Positions 53,982-62,843 of a stretch of 64,000 bases of DNA are shown here, one piece after another; within the stretch, counting starts at the first letter, position 1, and each line of letters begins with the position of its first letter. The notes under the pieces are model-generated. The model saw only the letters and a list, made by a program, of their open reading frames with translations. It was not told where the DNA came from and ran no database searches. Both the position numbers and the translations under genes were made by a program. The stretch comes from Reyranella sp. CPCC 100927 (GTDB lineage: Bacteria > Pseudomonadota > Alphaproteobacteria > Reyranellales > Reyranellaceae), in NCBI RefSeq assembly GCF_007859315.1, contig NZ_VOHA01000006.1, positions 248,001-312,000 of the forward strand. Reading direction: 5' to 3'.

Positions 53982-55178
53982 TCAGCGTCGCCAGGTAAAA
54001 GCCAGGACAGCGCCCAGCAGGGCCAGCGCGGCCGACAGCGGACCGAAGCCGACGAACCCCCAGGTGGCGATCATCCAGCCACCCAGCGCCGCCGCCGCAA
54101 CCCACCCGACACTGGCGCTGGTGCCGTTGAGGCCCATGACCGTGCCGCGCACATCCTCGGGCACGTCGGCCAGCGCCGCCATCAGCGCCGGCCGGCCGAA
54201 CGCGTTGATGAAGACATAGGCGAAGCCCAGCACGACGGAGACGGTGATGTCAGGTTTCCAGACGAACAAGGCCAGCCCGGCGACCGCGGTGGCCGCCATG
54301 CAGGCGCCGAAGAGACCGAGCCGGTTGCGCACGCGATCGGCCAGCTGGCCGCCGATGGCAGTGCCGACGATGTTGCCGACGGCAACCAGGGCCAGCGGCA
54401 ACGCGACCGCTTCGAGCCCGACCTGGTATTGCTCCAGCAGGAAGGTGGCGAAGTAGACGACAACCAGGCCGTAGCACACGCGTTCGGTGACGCTGATGAC
54501 GAGCAGCATGATCACCGGCCACGAGAGCCGGCCGCGCGGGCCGTCATTGGCGCGCCGTGTGGCGCGCTCTGCCGGACCCTGCGCCGTGGCGGCCCACAGG
54601 CTGAGCGCCCCGGCCAGGGCGAACACCGCCAGCGCGATATGCCAGCCGCGCCAGCCGATCCTCGCGCCGGCCCAGGCCGCTACAGGCACGCCGACAACCA
54701 GGGTCAGGGACTGGCCGCTCATCACCCAGCTGAGCGCGCGGCCACGGTGGCTGGCGGCGACACGCGACGCGACCTCGGCAAAGATGGGGCCCGTGAAGAT
54801 GCCGCAGCAGGCGCCGCCCAACGTCGCCCAGATCGCGACACCGGTGAAATCGCCGGCCTGCACCACACCGGCCATGCAGATCGCCAGTCCGATGGGGCCG
54901 CCGACAAGGAACGGTCGTCGTCCCCAACGATCCGACGCCATGCCGGCCACCAGCGACATGACACCCCAGGCAGTAGCTGTCATCGACACCAGGTTGGCGA
55001 CCAGGACCAGGTTGACCGACAGATCGCGCGCCATGTCGAGCAGGAACGGCGAGCGTGTCGTGCCGCTGGCCGACGCTGCGAAGGAACCCAGGCATGCTGC
55101 ACTCAACAGCAACCATGGCATTGCCGGCGACGGTTGGCTTGTGCGTGCCGCTGCGGCAGCTTCGGATTCGACGGACAT
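53982..55178 (-). CDS. MFS transporter
   Basis: A 398-residue major facilitator with 12 hydrophobic segments; the loop 2-3 motif is GMASDRWGRRPF (about residues 66-77). ATG 55178 follows the C-terminal boundary of an unrelated upstream frame; a longer start adds an Arg-rich leader. Gene order suggests co-expression with the neighbouring Bug receptor and TauD-like oxygenase. Substrate unknown, possibly an organic acid or sulfonate. Confidence 0.88.
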   Translation of the reverse strand: MSVESEAAAAARTSQPSPAMPWLLLSAACLGSFAASASGTTRSPFLLDMARDLSVNLVLVANLVSMTATAWGVMSLVAGMASDRWGRRPFLVGGPIGLAICMAGVVQAGDFTGVAIWATLGGACCGIFTGPIFAEVASRVAASHRGRALSWVMSGQSLTLVVGVPVAAWAGARIGWRGWHIALAVFALAGALSLWAATAQGPAERATRRANDGPRGRLSWPVIMLLVISVTERVCYGLVVVYFATFLLEQYQVGLEAVALPLALVAVGNIVGTAIGGQLADRVRNRLGLFGACMAATAVAGLALFVWKPDITVSVVLGFAYVFINAFGRPALMAALADVPEDVRGTVMGLNGTSASVGWVAAAALGGWMIATWGFVGFGPLSAALALLGAVLAFTWRR

Positions 55179-55288
55179 GCGGGCCACTTGTAGCCGCCGA
55201 CAGCGAGGGCCACGACTCCCATTGCCGCAACGCCGCCGTGCATGCACGCGCCCGCGATCACAGGCCCAGTCATGGAAAAGTAACAGCG

Positions 55289-56275
55289 TCAGTCGACCTT
55301 GGCGCCCGATTGCTTGACGGCCTCGGCCCAGCGTCCGGCATCGCGCTGGATCAGCGCATTGAAGGCCGCGATGCTCATGGGATTGGCCTCGACACCCATG
55401 TCCGCCAGGCGGCCGCGGAAAGCGGGTTCATTGAGCAGGGCATTGATCTCGCCATTGAGCCGACCGATGACCGCTGCGGGCGTGCCGGCGGGCGCGGCGA
55501 TCGATTGCCAGGCGACGAGGTCGATGTCGGGATGCGACTCGGTCAGTGCAGGCACATCGGGAAACGCTGGCGTACGCCGCGATCCCGTGACTGCCAGCGG
55601 CCGCACGCGACGGGCGCGGATGTGCTGCGTTACAACCGTGGCGTCGATCCACATGAAATCGACACGGCCTGACATCACGTCGGTGATGGCCGGGCCGCTG
55701 CCCTGATACGGCACGTGCTGGGCGCGGGCGTTCTCCTGGCGGCACAGCATCTCCATCACCAGGTGATGGATCGTGCCGTTGCCCGGCGAGGCATAGGTAT
55801 AGCCGTCGGGCTTGGCGCGCAGCGCCGCCATCAACGTCGGTATGTCGGTTGCCGGCACCGCCGGATGCGTGACCAGGAACAGGGTCACGGCACCGATCAT
55901 GGCGACGCCGGTCAGGTCACTGACCTTGATCGGCGGATTGGTGAACAACGCCGGCGCAATGCCCAGAGTCGTGCTGGTCGCCACCATCAGGGTGTAGCCG
56001 TCGGGTGCCGCCTTGGCGACCTGGCTGGCGCCAAGCAAGGTGCTGGCGCCAGGTTTGTTCTCGACCACGACGGGTTGCTTGAAGCTGTCCCGCAGGCGAT
56101 CGGCGACCACGCGGCCGATGGCGTCGGTGAGTGCGCCCGGCGGGAACGGCACCACGATGCGGATCGGCTTGTCGGGGTAGGTATCCTGAGCTGTCGCATC
56201 ATGGGCGGCGAACGCAGCGACCGACGCACCGGCGAACTGGACCAACCGCCGGCGGCGCAACGGAGCGAGAGTCAT
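55289..56275 (-). CDS. Bug/TctC-family tripartite tricarboxylate transporter receptor (second copy)
   Basis: A 328-residue periplasmic receptor with a twin-arginine-like signal (RRRRLVQFAGASVAAFAAHD, ending ATAQ). Hallmarks are YPDKPIRIVVPFPPGALTDA, VVENKPGASTLLGASQVA, APDGYTLMVA, and DVPALTESHPDIDLVAWQ. ATG 56275. It starts 11 bases after the TauD-like stop, so the two are an operon. No TctA/TctB partners are present, as is common for Bug genes. Confidence 0.92.
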   Translation of the reverse strand: MTLAPLRRRRLVQFAGASVAAFAAHDATAQDTYPDKPIRIVVPFPPGALTDAIGRVVADRLRDSFKQPVVVENKPGASTLLGASQVAKAAPDGYTLMVATSTTLGIAPALFTNPPIKVSDLTGVAMIGAVTLFLVTHPAVPATDIPTLMAALRAKPDGYTYASPGNGTIHHLVMEMLCRQENARAQHVPYQGSGPAITDVMSGRVDFMWIDATVVTQHIRARRVRPLAVTGSRRTPAFPDVPALTESHPDIDLVAWQSIAAPAGTPAAVIGRLNGEINALLNEPAFRGRLADMGVEANPMSIAAFNALIQRDAGRWAEAVKQSGAKVD

Positions 56276-56286
56276 CCAGCGCCTCG

Positions 56287-57264
56287 TCAGTAGAGGCCGC
56301 GCTCGAACTCGCGGATCGGGCGCTTGCCCGGCGGCGCGATCTTGGCGCCCTTGCCATCCGGCAGCGGACCGACGCCTTCCTCGGGCGTGTAGGCGCCCTC
56401 GACGCCGACGACCGGGTCGCCCGCGACAGTGACTCGCTCCATGGTGCGGCGCTGCGGATAATAGTCGTGCGGCGCGTAGTGCTGCACCGCGCGGTTGTCC
56501 CACATGACGATCGTGTGCGGCTGCCACTTCACGCGCAGCTGATACTCGGGGATCGCCGCGCGACTGTAGAGGTACTGCAGGATCATGCTGCTTTCGTCGT
56601 CCTTCAGTCCCTTGATGCGCACGCAGAACTGCGCGTTGACATTGAGGATGCGGCGGCCCGACACCGGATGCACCCGCACCACCGGATGCCATGGATTGGG
56701 GAACTGCGCCTCGATCTCGCGCAGCTTCTTCTGATGCGCCTCGGCACTGGTGAACAGCGGTCGCCACGGCTTGAAGTCATGCAATGCCTCCAGCCCATGG
56801 ATGTAGGCCTTCATGCGTTCCGACAGGCCCGTGTAGGCGGCGGTCATGCTGGAGAACAGCGTGTCGCCGCCGACCTCGGGCACGACGCGGGCACGCAGGA
56901 TAGTGCCCAGCGGCGGCGCTCCGCGGAACGTCTCGTCGGCGTGCCACTGGTCGGTGAGGTGAGGCGGATTGTCTTTGCCGTAGTCGAGCACGATCACTTC
57001 GCGCTTATCGTCGAGATTGGGCGAGAAGGGATGGATCGAGAGATCGCCGAACAGGCGGCCGAATTCCATCTGCTGATCGAGCGTGATGTCCTGATCGCGC
57101 AGCACGATTACCTCGTGCTTCACGAGTGCGGCGCGCATCGCGGCGGCTTCAGCTGGACTCAATGCCCGGCGCAGATCAACGCCGCTGATCTCGGCCCCGA
57201 TATTGCCATTGATCGGTGTGACCTTGATGTGTGCGGCCGCTTCCGATGAGACGTGGGTGTCCAT
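56287..57264 (-). CDS. TauD/TfdA-family alpha-ketoglutarate-dependent dioxygenase
   Basis: A 325-residue Fe(II)/2-oxoglutarate oxygenase. ATG 57264 follows GGAGGAAACACC. The facial triad is visible: TDQWHADETFRGAPPLGTIL (His and Asp), and the distal His with the 2-oxoglutarate Arg in DNRAVQHYAPHDYYPQRRTM. Typical opening ISGVDLRRALSPAEAAAMRA follows GNIGAE. Members attack taurine, other sulfonates or aryloxyacetates; which one is unknown. It lies next to a Bug receptor and within a peptide-like ABC cluster, suggesting import of its substrate. Confidence 0.92.
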   Translation of the reverse strand: MDTHVSSEAAAHIKVTPINGNIGAEISGVDLRRALSPAEAAAMRAALVKHEVIVLRDQDITLDQQMEFGRLFGDLSIHPFSPNLDDKREVIVLDYGKDNPPHLTDQWHADETFRGAPPLGTILRARVVPEVGGDTLFSSMTAAYTGLSERMKAYIHGLEALHDFKPWRPLFTSAEAHQKKLREIEAQFPNPWHPVVRVHPVSGRRILNVNAQFCVRIKGLKDDESSMILQYLYSRAAIPEYQLRVKWQPHTIVMWDNRAVQHYAPHDYYPQRRTMERVTVAGDPVVGVEGAYTPEEGVGPLPDGKGAKIAPPGKRPIREFERGLY

Positions 57265-57334
57265 GGTGTTTCCTCCGGTGCGGCGGATTTTCCGCCCGGC
57301 GGCCGGGCAAGTCACGCGGAAAGCGGCGGCGAGG

Positions 57335-58363
57335 TCAATGGGCGTTGCCGACGGCGCGGGCCCGGTCGACGCGCAGGCGCGGGTCGATGACGGCGTAGGT
57401 CAAATCGACGATCAAGTTGATGGTGACGAAGAAGAACGAGATCATCACCAGGTAGGCTGCCATCACGGGTATGTCGGCGAACTGCACGGACTGGATGAAG
57501 AGCTGGCCCATGCCCGGCCATTGGAACACTGTCTCGGTGATGATCGAGAAGGCGATCAGGCCACCGATCTGCAGGCCGATCACGGTGATCACCGGCAGCA
57601 AGGTGTTCTTGAGCGCATGGTGGAAATGGACGGCGCGGTTGGTGAGCCCGCGGGCGCGCGCGAACTTGATGTAGTCGGTACGCAGCACCTCGAGCATCTC
57701 CGAGCGCACCAGCCGCAGCACCAACGTCATCTGAAACAGCGCCAGGGTCGCCGACGGCAGGATGAGGGCTTTCAAGCCGGTACCCGTGAACAGCCCGGAG
57801 CTCCACCATCCGATCTTCACGGTATCGCCGCGGCCGAACGACGGCAGGCAGAGCCCGGTGGGCAGGCCCAGCCAGGCCACCCAGCCCGTACATTCGACGG
57901 AGAAGACGTAGATCAGCAGGATACCGCTGACGAAGGTCGGCATGGCGACGCCGGCCAGCGAGAAGGTCATGACCGCACGCGTATCCCAGGTGTCGCGTCG
58001 CAGTGCGGTCAGCACGCCCAGCGGGATGCCCAGCAGCAGCGCCAGCAGGGCACCACAGAACACCAGTTCAAGCGTGGCCGGCAGCCGCTCCACGATGAGC
58101 TGCTCGACGGGCCGGGCCATGCGGTAGCTCTTGCCAAAGTTGCCTATCGCGGCGTTACCGAGGAACCGCACGAACTGGATCGGCACCGGATCGTCGAGGC
58201 CGAGCTGATGGCGCAACTCGGCGCGCTCCGACTGCGTGGCCTCCTGGCCGACCATGTTGTTGATCGGATCGCCGACGAAGTTGAACAGCACGAAACAGAG
58301 GAAGGAGACGGCTGTCATCACTGCAGCCGCCTGCAGCAGTCGGGAGACCAGGAAAGAGAGCAT
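57335..58363 (-). CDS. ABC transporter permease, DppB/OppB-like (second system)
   Basis: A 342-residue inner-membrane permease with six predicted helices. MLSFLVSRLLQAAAVMTAVS opens it, FVGDPINNMVGQEATQSERA and ELRHQLGLDDPVPIQFVRFL follow, and the EAA-like loop reads MLEVLRTDYIKFARARGLTN. It closely parallels the first-system permease at 23468-24460. The receptor gene lies 61 bases upstream on the same strand; the DppC-like partner is 3.4 kb away. Confidence 0.93.
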   Translation of the reverse strand: MLSFLVSRLLQAAAVMTAVSFLCFVLFNFVGDPINNMVGQEATQSERAELRHQLGLDDPVPIQFVRFLGNAAIGNFGKSYRMARPVEQLIVERLPATLELVFCGALLALLLGIPLGVLTALRRDTWDTRAVMTFSLAGVAMPTFVSGILLIYVFSVECTGWVAWLGLPTGLCLPSFGRGDTVKIGWWSSGLFTGTGLKALILPSATLALFQMTLVLRLVRSEMLEVLRTDYIKFARARGLTNRAVHFHHALKNTLLPVITVIGLQIGGLIAFSIITETVFQWPGMGQLFIQSVQFADIPVMAAYLVMISFFFVTINLIVDLTYAVIDPRLRVDRARAVGNAH

Positions 58364-58424
58364 GTGCGAACCTGGTGCGCGCGCCGTCCCCCGCGATCTG
58401 GCGCAGGAGACGGCGCGCTGGACC

Positions 58425-60002
58425 TCACTTCATCTTGGCGTATCGGAAGTACGGCGAGTCGGTGGCGAAGATCGGCATGTCGACCTTGTCGCTCATCGAC
58501 CAGACGATCACCTGATCGTGCAGCGGCAGGTAGGCGTTGGTCTCGCGTGCGACCTTCCAGGCGTCGGCGATCAGCCCGTCGCGTTTCTCGATGTCCGTTT
58601 CCTGCGCCATCTTCTCGATCATGCCGTCGAGCTTCGGATCGCTGTAACCGGTGAAGTTCCAGGAGCCGTTCTTCTTGCCGTCGTTGGTCTGATACATGAA
58701 CGAGAACACGTAGTGGGAGTCGAGCGTCGGCACGCCCCATCCCAGCAGGAAGAAGCTGCTGTCCTTCTTCTGCAGCTTGGGAAAGTGCAGCGTCTTGGAA
58801 CGTGCCTGCAGGTCGATCTGGATGCCGATCTGCGACAGCATGCCGACAACGGCCTGGCAGATCGCCTCGTCGTTGTTGTAGCGGTCGTTGGGGCAGTCGA
58901 GCGTGACCTTGAAGCCGTTCGGGTAGCCGGCTTCCGCCATCAGTTTTTTGGCGCCGGCGATGTCATAGGGTGGGCGGGCGCCAAGTTCCTTGGTCCAGCC
59001 GTTGACGCCCTGGGACGTGATGATGCCGGCCGGGGATGCGAAGTTGCGCATCACCTTGGTCTTGATGGCATTGATGTCGATCGCCTTGTACATCGCCTCG
59101 CGCACGCGCTTGTCGGCGAACGGGTTCTTGCCCTTGACGTCGCTGTACTTCAGCTCCGGCGAGCCGACATCCAGGCCGAAGAAGATGGCACGGATCTGTG
59201 CCGACTCCAGCGTCTTGAGTCCCGGCGTCTGCTTGACGCGCGCCACGTCCTGCAGCTGAACGTCGAGGACGAAATCGAGCTGGCCCGAGATCAATGCCGC
59301 CACGCGCGTAGCGGGTTCCTTGATCGGCGTGTAGACCAGTTCGTCGGGGTAGTCCTTGAATTCGTCCTTGCCCCAGTAGGTGGGGTTCTTGACCAGGACG
59401 GTCTTGATGTCGGGGTCACGCTGCTTGACCATGAAGGGGCCGGTGCCCATGGCATTGCGGACCGCGAAAGTCTCTTCCTTGTCCTTGTAGCTCTGCGGCT
59501 TGGTGACGTTGTGCTTCTCGGCCCACGCCTTGGACATAATGAAGATGTTGGTGAGCTGGTCGGGCAGGATCGGGTTCGGACCGTCGGTGATCATGTGCAC
59601 CGTCAGCGGATCGATCGCCTTGGCCTCCTTGACCGATGCCAGGTAGGTCTTGAAGTCCGATGTCGGCGACAGCACGCGCGTGATGCTGAACACGACGTCG
59701 TCGGCCGTAAACGGCGTGCCGTCGGAGAACTTCACGTTGGGCCGCAGCTTGAATTCCCAGACGTTCGGGGAGATCGGCTTCCACGACAGCGCCAGGTTGG
59801 GAATCTTCTTCAGGCTCGGGTCGCGTTGAATCAGCGGATCGTAGATGTGCTGGTTCATGGCCGCCGTCGGCCCTTCGTTCTGCGCGTGCGGATCGAGCGT
59901 CAGCGCGTCGCCGACGCTGGCCCAGCGCAGGGTTTTGGCGGATAGCGGCGATGCCAGCGACAGAGCCACGGTCGTGGCGATGAGCAGGCGTGAGAAACGC
60001 AT
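58425..60002 (-). CDS. ABC transporter substrate-binding protein, dipeptide/oligopeptide type (second system)
   Basis: A 525-residue SBP family 5 receptor. ATG 60002 follows GAGGGG; a GTG nine bases upstream is an alternative. Signal peptide (about residues 1-22, ending PLSA) then TLRWASVGDALTLDPHAQNE, LRPNVKFSDGTPFTADDVVF, MGTGPFMVKQRDPDIKTVLV, KGKNPFADKRVREAMYKAID and MAEAGYPNGFKVTLDCPNDR. It is paralogous to the 21590-23203 receptor but clearly diverged, so the two systems probably have different ligands. Confidence 0.94.
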   Translation of the reverse strand: MRFSRLLIATTVALSLASPLSAKTLRWASVGDALTLDPHAQNEGPTAAMNQHIYDPLIQRDPSLKKIPNLALSWKPISPNVWEFKLRPNVKFSDGTPFTADDVVFSITRVLSPTSDFKTYLASVKEAKAIDPLTVHMITDGPNPILPDQLTNIFIMSKAWAEKHNVTKPQSYKDKEETFAVRNAMGTGPFMVKQRDPDIKTVLVKNPTYWGKDEFKDYPDELVYTPIKEPATRVAALISGQLDFVLDVQLQDVARVKQTPGLKTLESAQIRAIFFGLDVGSPELKYSDVKGKNPFADKRVREAMYKAIDINAIKTKVMRNFASPAGIITSQGVNGWTKELGARPPYDIAGAKKLMAEAGYPNGFKVTLDCPNDRYNNDEAICQAVVGMLSQIGIQIDLQARSKTLHFPKLQKKDSSFFLLGWGVPTLDSHYVFSFMYQTNDGKKNGSWNFTGYSDPKLDGMIEKMAQETDIEKRDGLIADAWKVARETNAYLPLHDQVIVWSMSDKVDMPIFATDSPYFRYAKMK

Positions 60003-60092
60003 GGCAGACACCCCTCTGCTTCGTTGCTGCGCGGATTAGGCGACGCCCGAACCGGCAAGTCAACTGATGCGCGTCCCCGTCGTGGTCTGGGG

Positions 60093-60749
60093 CTAGGCCT
60101 TCTTCGACTGCCCGATCTTGGGTTCCGTGCCAGCCAGCAGGCGGGCGATGTTTTCGTGGTGCATGGCCCACACCAGGGCGATGGTCAGCGTCACGACAAT
60201 GGCCATGGGGACGGACGACACGGCGTAACCCCAGGGCGGCGCGAGGCCGAACAACCAGGCCAGGACGGCCGTCAAGGCCAGGCCCAGCAGGGCCGACAGC
60301 GACGAGATGCGAAACAACACCGCCAGCAGCAGCCATAGCAGGCAGGCGGCGATCCCCAGCGGCCACGACCAGGCCAACAGACAGCCCAGGGTCGTCGCGA
60401 CGCCCTTGCCGCCCTTGAACTTCAGCCACACCGGAAAGCAGTGGCCCAGCACGGCGCCCAGGCCGGCAGCCAACGACGCCGGCTCGCCCGCCAGGGCGGC
60501 GGCGATCAACACCGCCGCCGCGCCCTTGCCGGCGTCAGCCACCAGGGTGGCGGCAGCGATGCCCTTGCGACCGGTGCGCAGCACGTTGGTGGCGCCGATG
60601 TTGCCGGAGCCGACTTGCCGGATGTCCCCGGCGCCGGCCAGGCGCGTGAAGATCAGCCCGAACGGGATCGAGCCCATGACATAGCCGAACGCCAGCGCGG
60701 CCAGCAACCAGGGCCAAATCATCGCGATGGCGTAGGGGGAGGCGGGCAT
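60093..60749 (-). CDS. plsY: Glycerol-3-phosphate acyltransferase PlsY
   Basis: A 218-residue membrane enzyme that makes lysophosphatidic acid from glycerol-3-phosphate and acyl-phosphate. Five or six transmembrane helices; the three PlsY motifs are [35 protein letters not shown] (active-site loop), and [23 protein letters not shown] 60749; upstream in-frame codons give an unlikely Arg-rich leader. Normally adjacent to dprA in this clade, here separated by a transport cluster. Confidence 0.95.
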   Translation of the reverse strand: MPASPYAIAMIWPWLLAALAFGYVMGSIPFGLIFTRLAGAGDIRQVGSGNIGATNVLRTGRKGIAAATLVADAGKGAAAVLIAAALAGEPASLAAGLGAVLGHCFPVWLKFKGGKGVATTLGCLLAWSWPLGIAACLLWLLLAVLFRISSLSALLGLALTAVLAWLFGLAPPWGYAVSSVPMAIVVTLTIALVWAMHHENIARLLAGTEPKIGQSKKA

Positions 60750-60781
60750 CGACCGTCGGACCTCTCGTTGTCCTGCCGTGC

Positions 60782-61444
60782 TTACTTCAACGCCGTGGCG
60801 AGGAAGGGCAGCATGCGCTCCCAGGCCTGGTTGGCGCATGTCACGTCATAGGCCGCGCTGCGTTCGTTGGCGAAGGCGTGCGCTGCGTCATAGCGATGGA
60901 TATCCGGCTTCAGGCCAGCGGCTTTCATGGCGGCTTCCAGCACATTGACGTTGGCCGGCGTACACCAGTCGTCCCTGTTGGCGAAGTGGCCCTGGAACGG
61001 CACGCGGATCTTGGCCGGATCGGCAAACTCGGCGGGCGGGATGCCGTAGAAGCAGACGCCGGCGTCGGCTTCCGGGATATGGACGCCAGCCGCCACCGTC
61101 AGGGCGCCGCCCATGCAGAAGCCCATCACCGCGACCTTGCCGCCCAGCCCTTTGAGGTGCTGGGTGGTGCCGCGGATGTCCTGGTGCGTGGCGCCGGGGA
61201 AATCGAGACCTTCCATCAGGTGGTTTGCCTCATCCGGCGTCGTCGTCACGCGCCCCTTATAGAGATCAGGGGCGATGGCGTTGTAACCGGCGCGCGCGAA
61301 GCGGTCGGCAACGCCCATGATCTGGTCGTTCAGGCCCCACCACTCCTGGATCACCACGATCCCGGGCTTGCCGCGGCCGGCCTCCGCGAAATAGCCGCGC
61401 ACCGTGCCGCCGTCCGGCCGCTTGATGTCGATCATCGAGCCCAT
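60782..61444 (-). CDS. Dienelactone hydrolase family protein
   Basis: A 220-residue alpha/beta hydrolase that opens dienelactone-type rings in aromatic degradation or acts on other esters. ATG 61444 follows GGAGGGAATCC. Catalytic Cys in [10 protein letters not shown] (DLH uses Cys), Asp in RDDWCTP and His in [10 protein letters not shown] are intact; the N-terminal [20 protein letters not shown] is family-typical. It starts divergently from the PhzF gene and lies 33 bases upstream of plsY on the same strand. Confidence 0.93.
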   Translation of the reverse strand: MGSMIDIKRPDGGTVRGYFAEAGRGKPGIVVIQEWWGLNDQIMGVADRFARAGYNAIAPDLYKGRVTTTPDEANHLMEGLDFPGATHQDIRGTTQHLKGLGGKVAVMGFCMGGALTVAAGVHIPEADAGVCFYGIPPAEFADPAKIRVPFQGHFANRDDWCTPANVNVLEAAMKAAGLKPDIHRYDAAHAFANERSAAYDVTCANQAWERMLPFLATALK

Positions 61445-61613
61445 GGATTCCCTCCATTCGCTGTGTGTGTATCGTTGCAATGGTAGACGACGCTATACCA
61501 TGCGTCACGATTGAACACGCCGGCGCAGATTTCGTGGTTGTGCCCTGACAACTCTGGTGTTGCTGGCTGGAAGCGACGACCCTATGTCGTGGCTACAACC
61601 GCCGGAGGTCGCC

Positions 61614-62489
61614 ATGTCGCTACGCTTCAAGCAGGTCGATGTTTTCACGGACAAGCCGTTCGCCGGCAACCCGGTGGCCGTCGTCCTCGACGCCGACGGA
61701 CTTGACGGCGAGACGATGCAGCGCATCGCCAACTGGACCAACCTGTCGGAGACCACCTTCGTCCTGAAACCGACGCAGGCGGGCGCGGATTACCGCGTGC
61801 GCATCTTCACGCCGCGCAGCGAACTGCCGTTCGCCGGCCACCCGACCCTGGGCACGGCGCACGCGGTTCTGGACGCGGGGGTGGCGACACCGCGTGACGG
61901 ACGGCTGGTGCAGGAGTGCAATGTCGGGCTGGTGAACCTGTCATTGAGCGGCTCCGGGCCCGATCGTGTGGTCACGCTGGAGCTGCCGCCGGCAACCGTG
62001 CGCGAACTGGCGCCCGCCGATGTCGATGATCTGGCGTCGGTACTGGACGCCCCGGTCGGGCGCGCGCCGTCGCCGCGCATCATCGACGTCGGACCGCGGT
62101 GGATCGTGACGCGGCTACATGACGCCGCCGCCGTCGCTGGCCTGCGCCCGGACATGGCGCGGATGGCGGCACTCTCGACGCGATTGGAGGCCACCGGCGT
62201 TACGGTGTTTGGCCTTTACCCGCCGGGCGGGCCGGCCGCGATCGAGGTGCGTGCCTTCGCCCCCGCCGACGGCGTCAACGAAGATCCCGTCTGTGGCAGC
62301 GGCAATGGCTGCGTCGCGGTCTTCGCGCGCGATGGTGGGCTGCTCGAGGCCCTCGGGCACCGCTACGTCGCCTCGCAAGGCGGCCAGGTCGGTCGGGCTG
62401 GGCGCGTGCAGGTCGAAATCGATGGACACGGCATCGTCCGCCTGGGCGGACAATGCGTGACATGCGTCGAGGGCACGCTGGCAACGTGA
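61614..62489 (+). CDS. PhzF-family isomerase
   Basis: A 291-residue protein of the PhzF/YddE fold. ATG 61614 follows CGGAGGTCGCC; a longer frame has an implausible leader. LRFKQVDVFTDKPFAGNPVA, NLSETTFVLKPT (catalytic Glu), ELPFAGHPTLGTAHAVL and EDPVCGSGNGCVAVFARD are the standard motifs. Members are epimerases or isomerases of small molecules; outside phenazine operons the substrate is usually unknown. It is divergent from the dienelactone hydrolase gene. Confidence 0.93.
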   Translation: MSLRFKQVDVFTDKPFAGNPVAVVLDADGLDGETMQRIANWTNLSETTFVLKPTQAGADYRVRIFTPRSELPFAGHPTLGTAHAVLDAGVATPRDGRLVQECNVGLVNLSLSGSGPDRVVTLELPPATVRELAPADVDDLASVLDAPVGRAPSPRIIDVGPRWIVTRLHDAAAVAGLRPDMARMAALSTRLEATGVTVFGLYPPGGPAAIEVRAFAPADGVNEDPVCGSGNGCVAVFARDGGLLEALGHRYVASQGGQVGRAGRVQVEIDGHGIVRLGGQCVTCVEGTLAT

Positions 62490-62538
62490 TTTGCACGAAA
62501 TCTGCGGATTTCTGCCTAAGCGGTTGTTTTCGTTTCGC

Positions 62539-62566
62539 TTGCAGACTTTGGCGCGGCGCCTATATA
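62539..62566 (+). promoter_or_regulatory. Sigma70-like promoter upstream of the kinase operon
   Basis: TTGCAG (62539-62544) and TATATA (62561-62566) are separated by 16 bases. It lies 161 bases ahead of the small coupled frame, in a 350-base region after the phzF-like gene that holds no other gene. A short inverted repeat (CCTGCCT 62591-62597, AGGCAGG 62614-62620) follows and could be an operator or leader hairpin. Confidence 0.5.
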
Positions 62567-62726
62567 GCGGCGTGCGCGGGGTGACGGACACCTGCCTTTG
62601 ACTGCGAATGCCTAGGCAGGCCCGGACCGGTAATGTATTATTGAGGGCTCACCGGCCGTCCGCGCGGTTCGGGCGTGTACCGCCGGCGGCATCGCGCCAC
62701 CGCCGGCGCGGAGGAGGTGTGCAGTC

Positions 62727-62843
62727 ATGGTCGAGCCTCTGTCCCGGCGACGTCCGGTCCGGTGCCCGGTGCCGTGCGCGCCGGGTGCGGCCGTGCCCGC
62801 CGGTACGCGCAGAACGGGGCCGGCGCCGGAGGTGGCCCGATGA
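62727..62843 (+). CDS. 38-residue Arg/Pro-rich frame coupled to the kinase gene
   Basis: ATG 62727 follows a strong GAGGAGGTG ribosome site. The frame (MVEPLSRRRPVRCPVPCAPG and on) ends in TGA at 62841-62843, overlapping the kinase ATG by ATGA (62840-62843). This is a leader-peptide or small-protein arrangement with translational coupling. No known family; composition alone does not prove it is a stable protein. Confidence 0.45.
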   Translation: MVEPLSRRRPVRCPVPCAPGAAVPAGTRRTGPAPEVAR

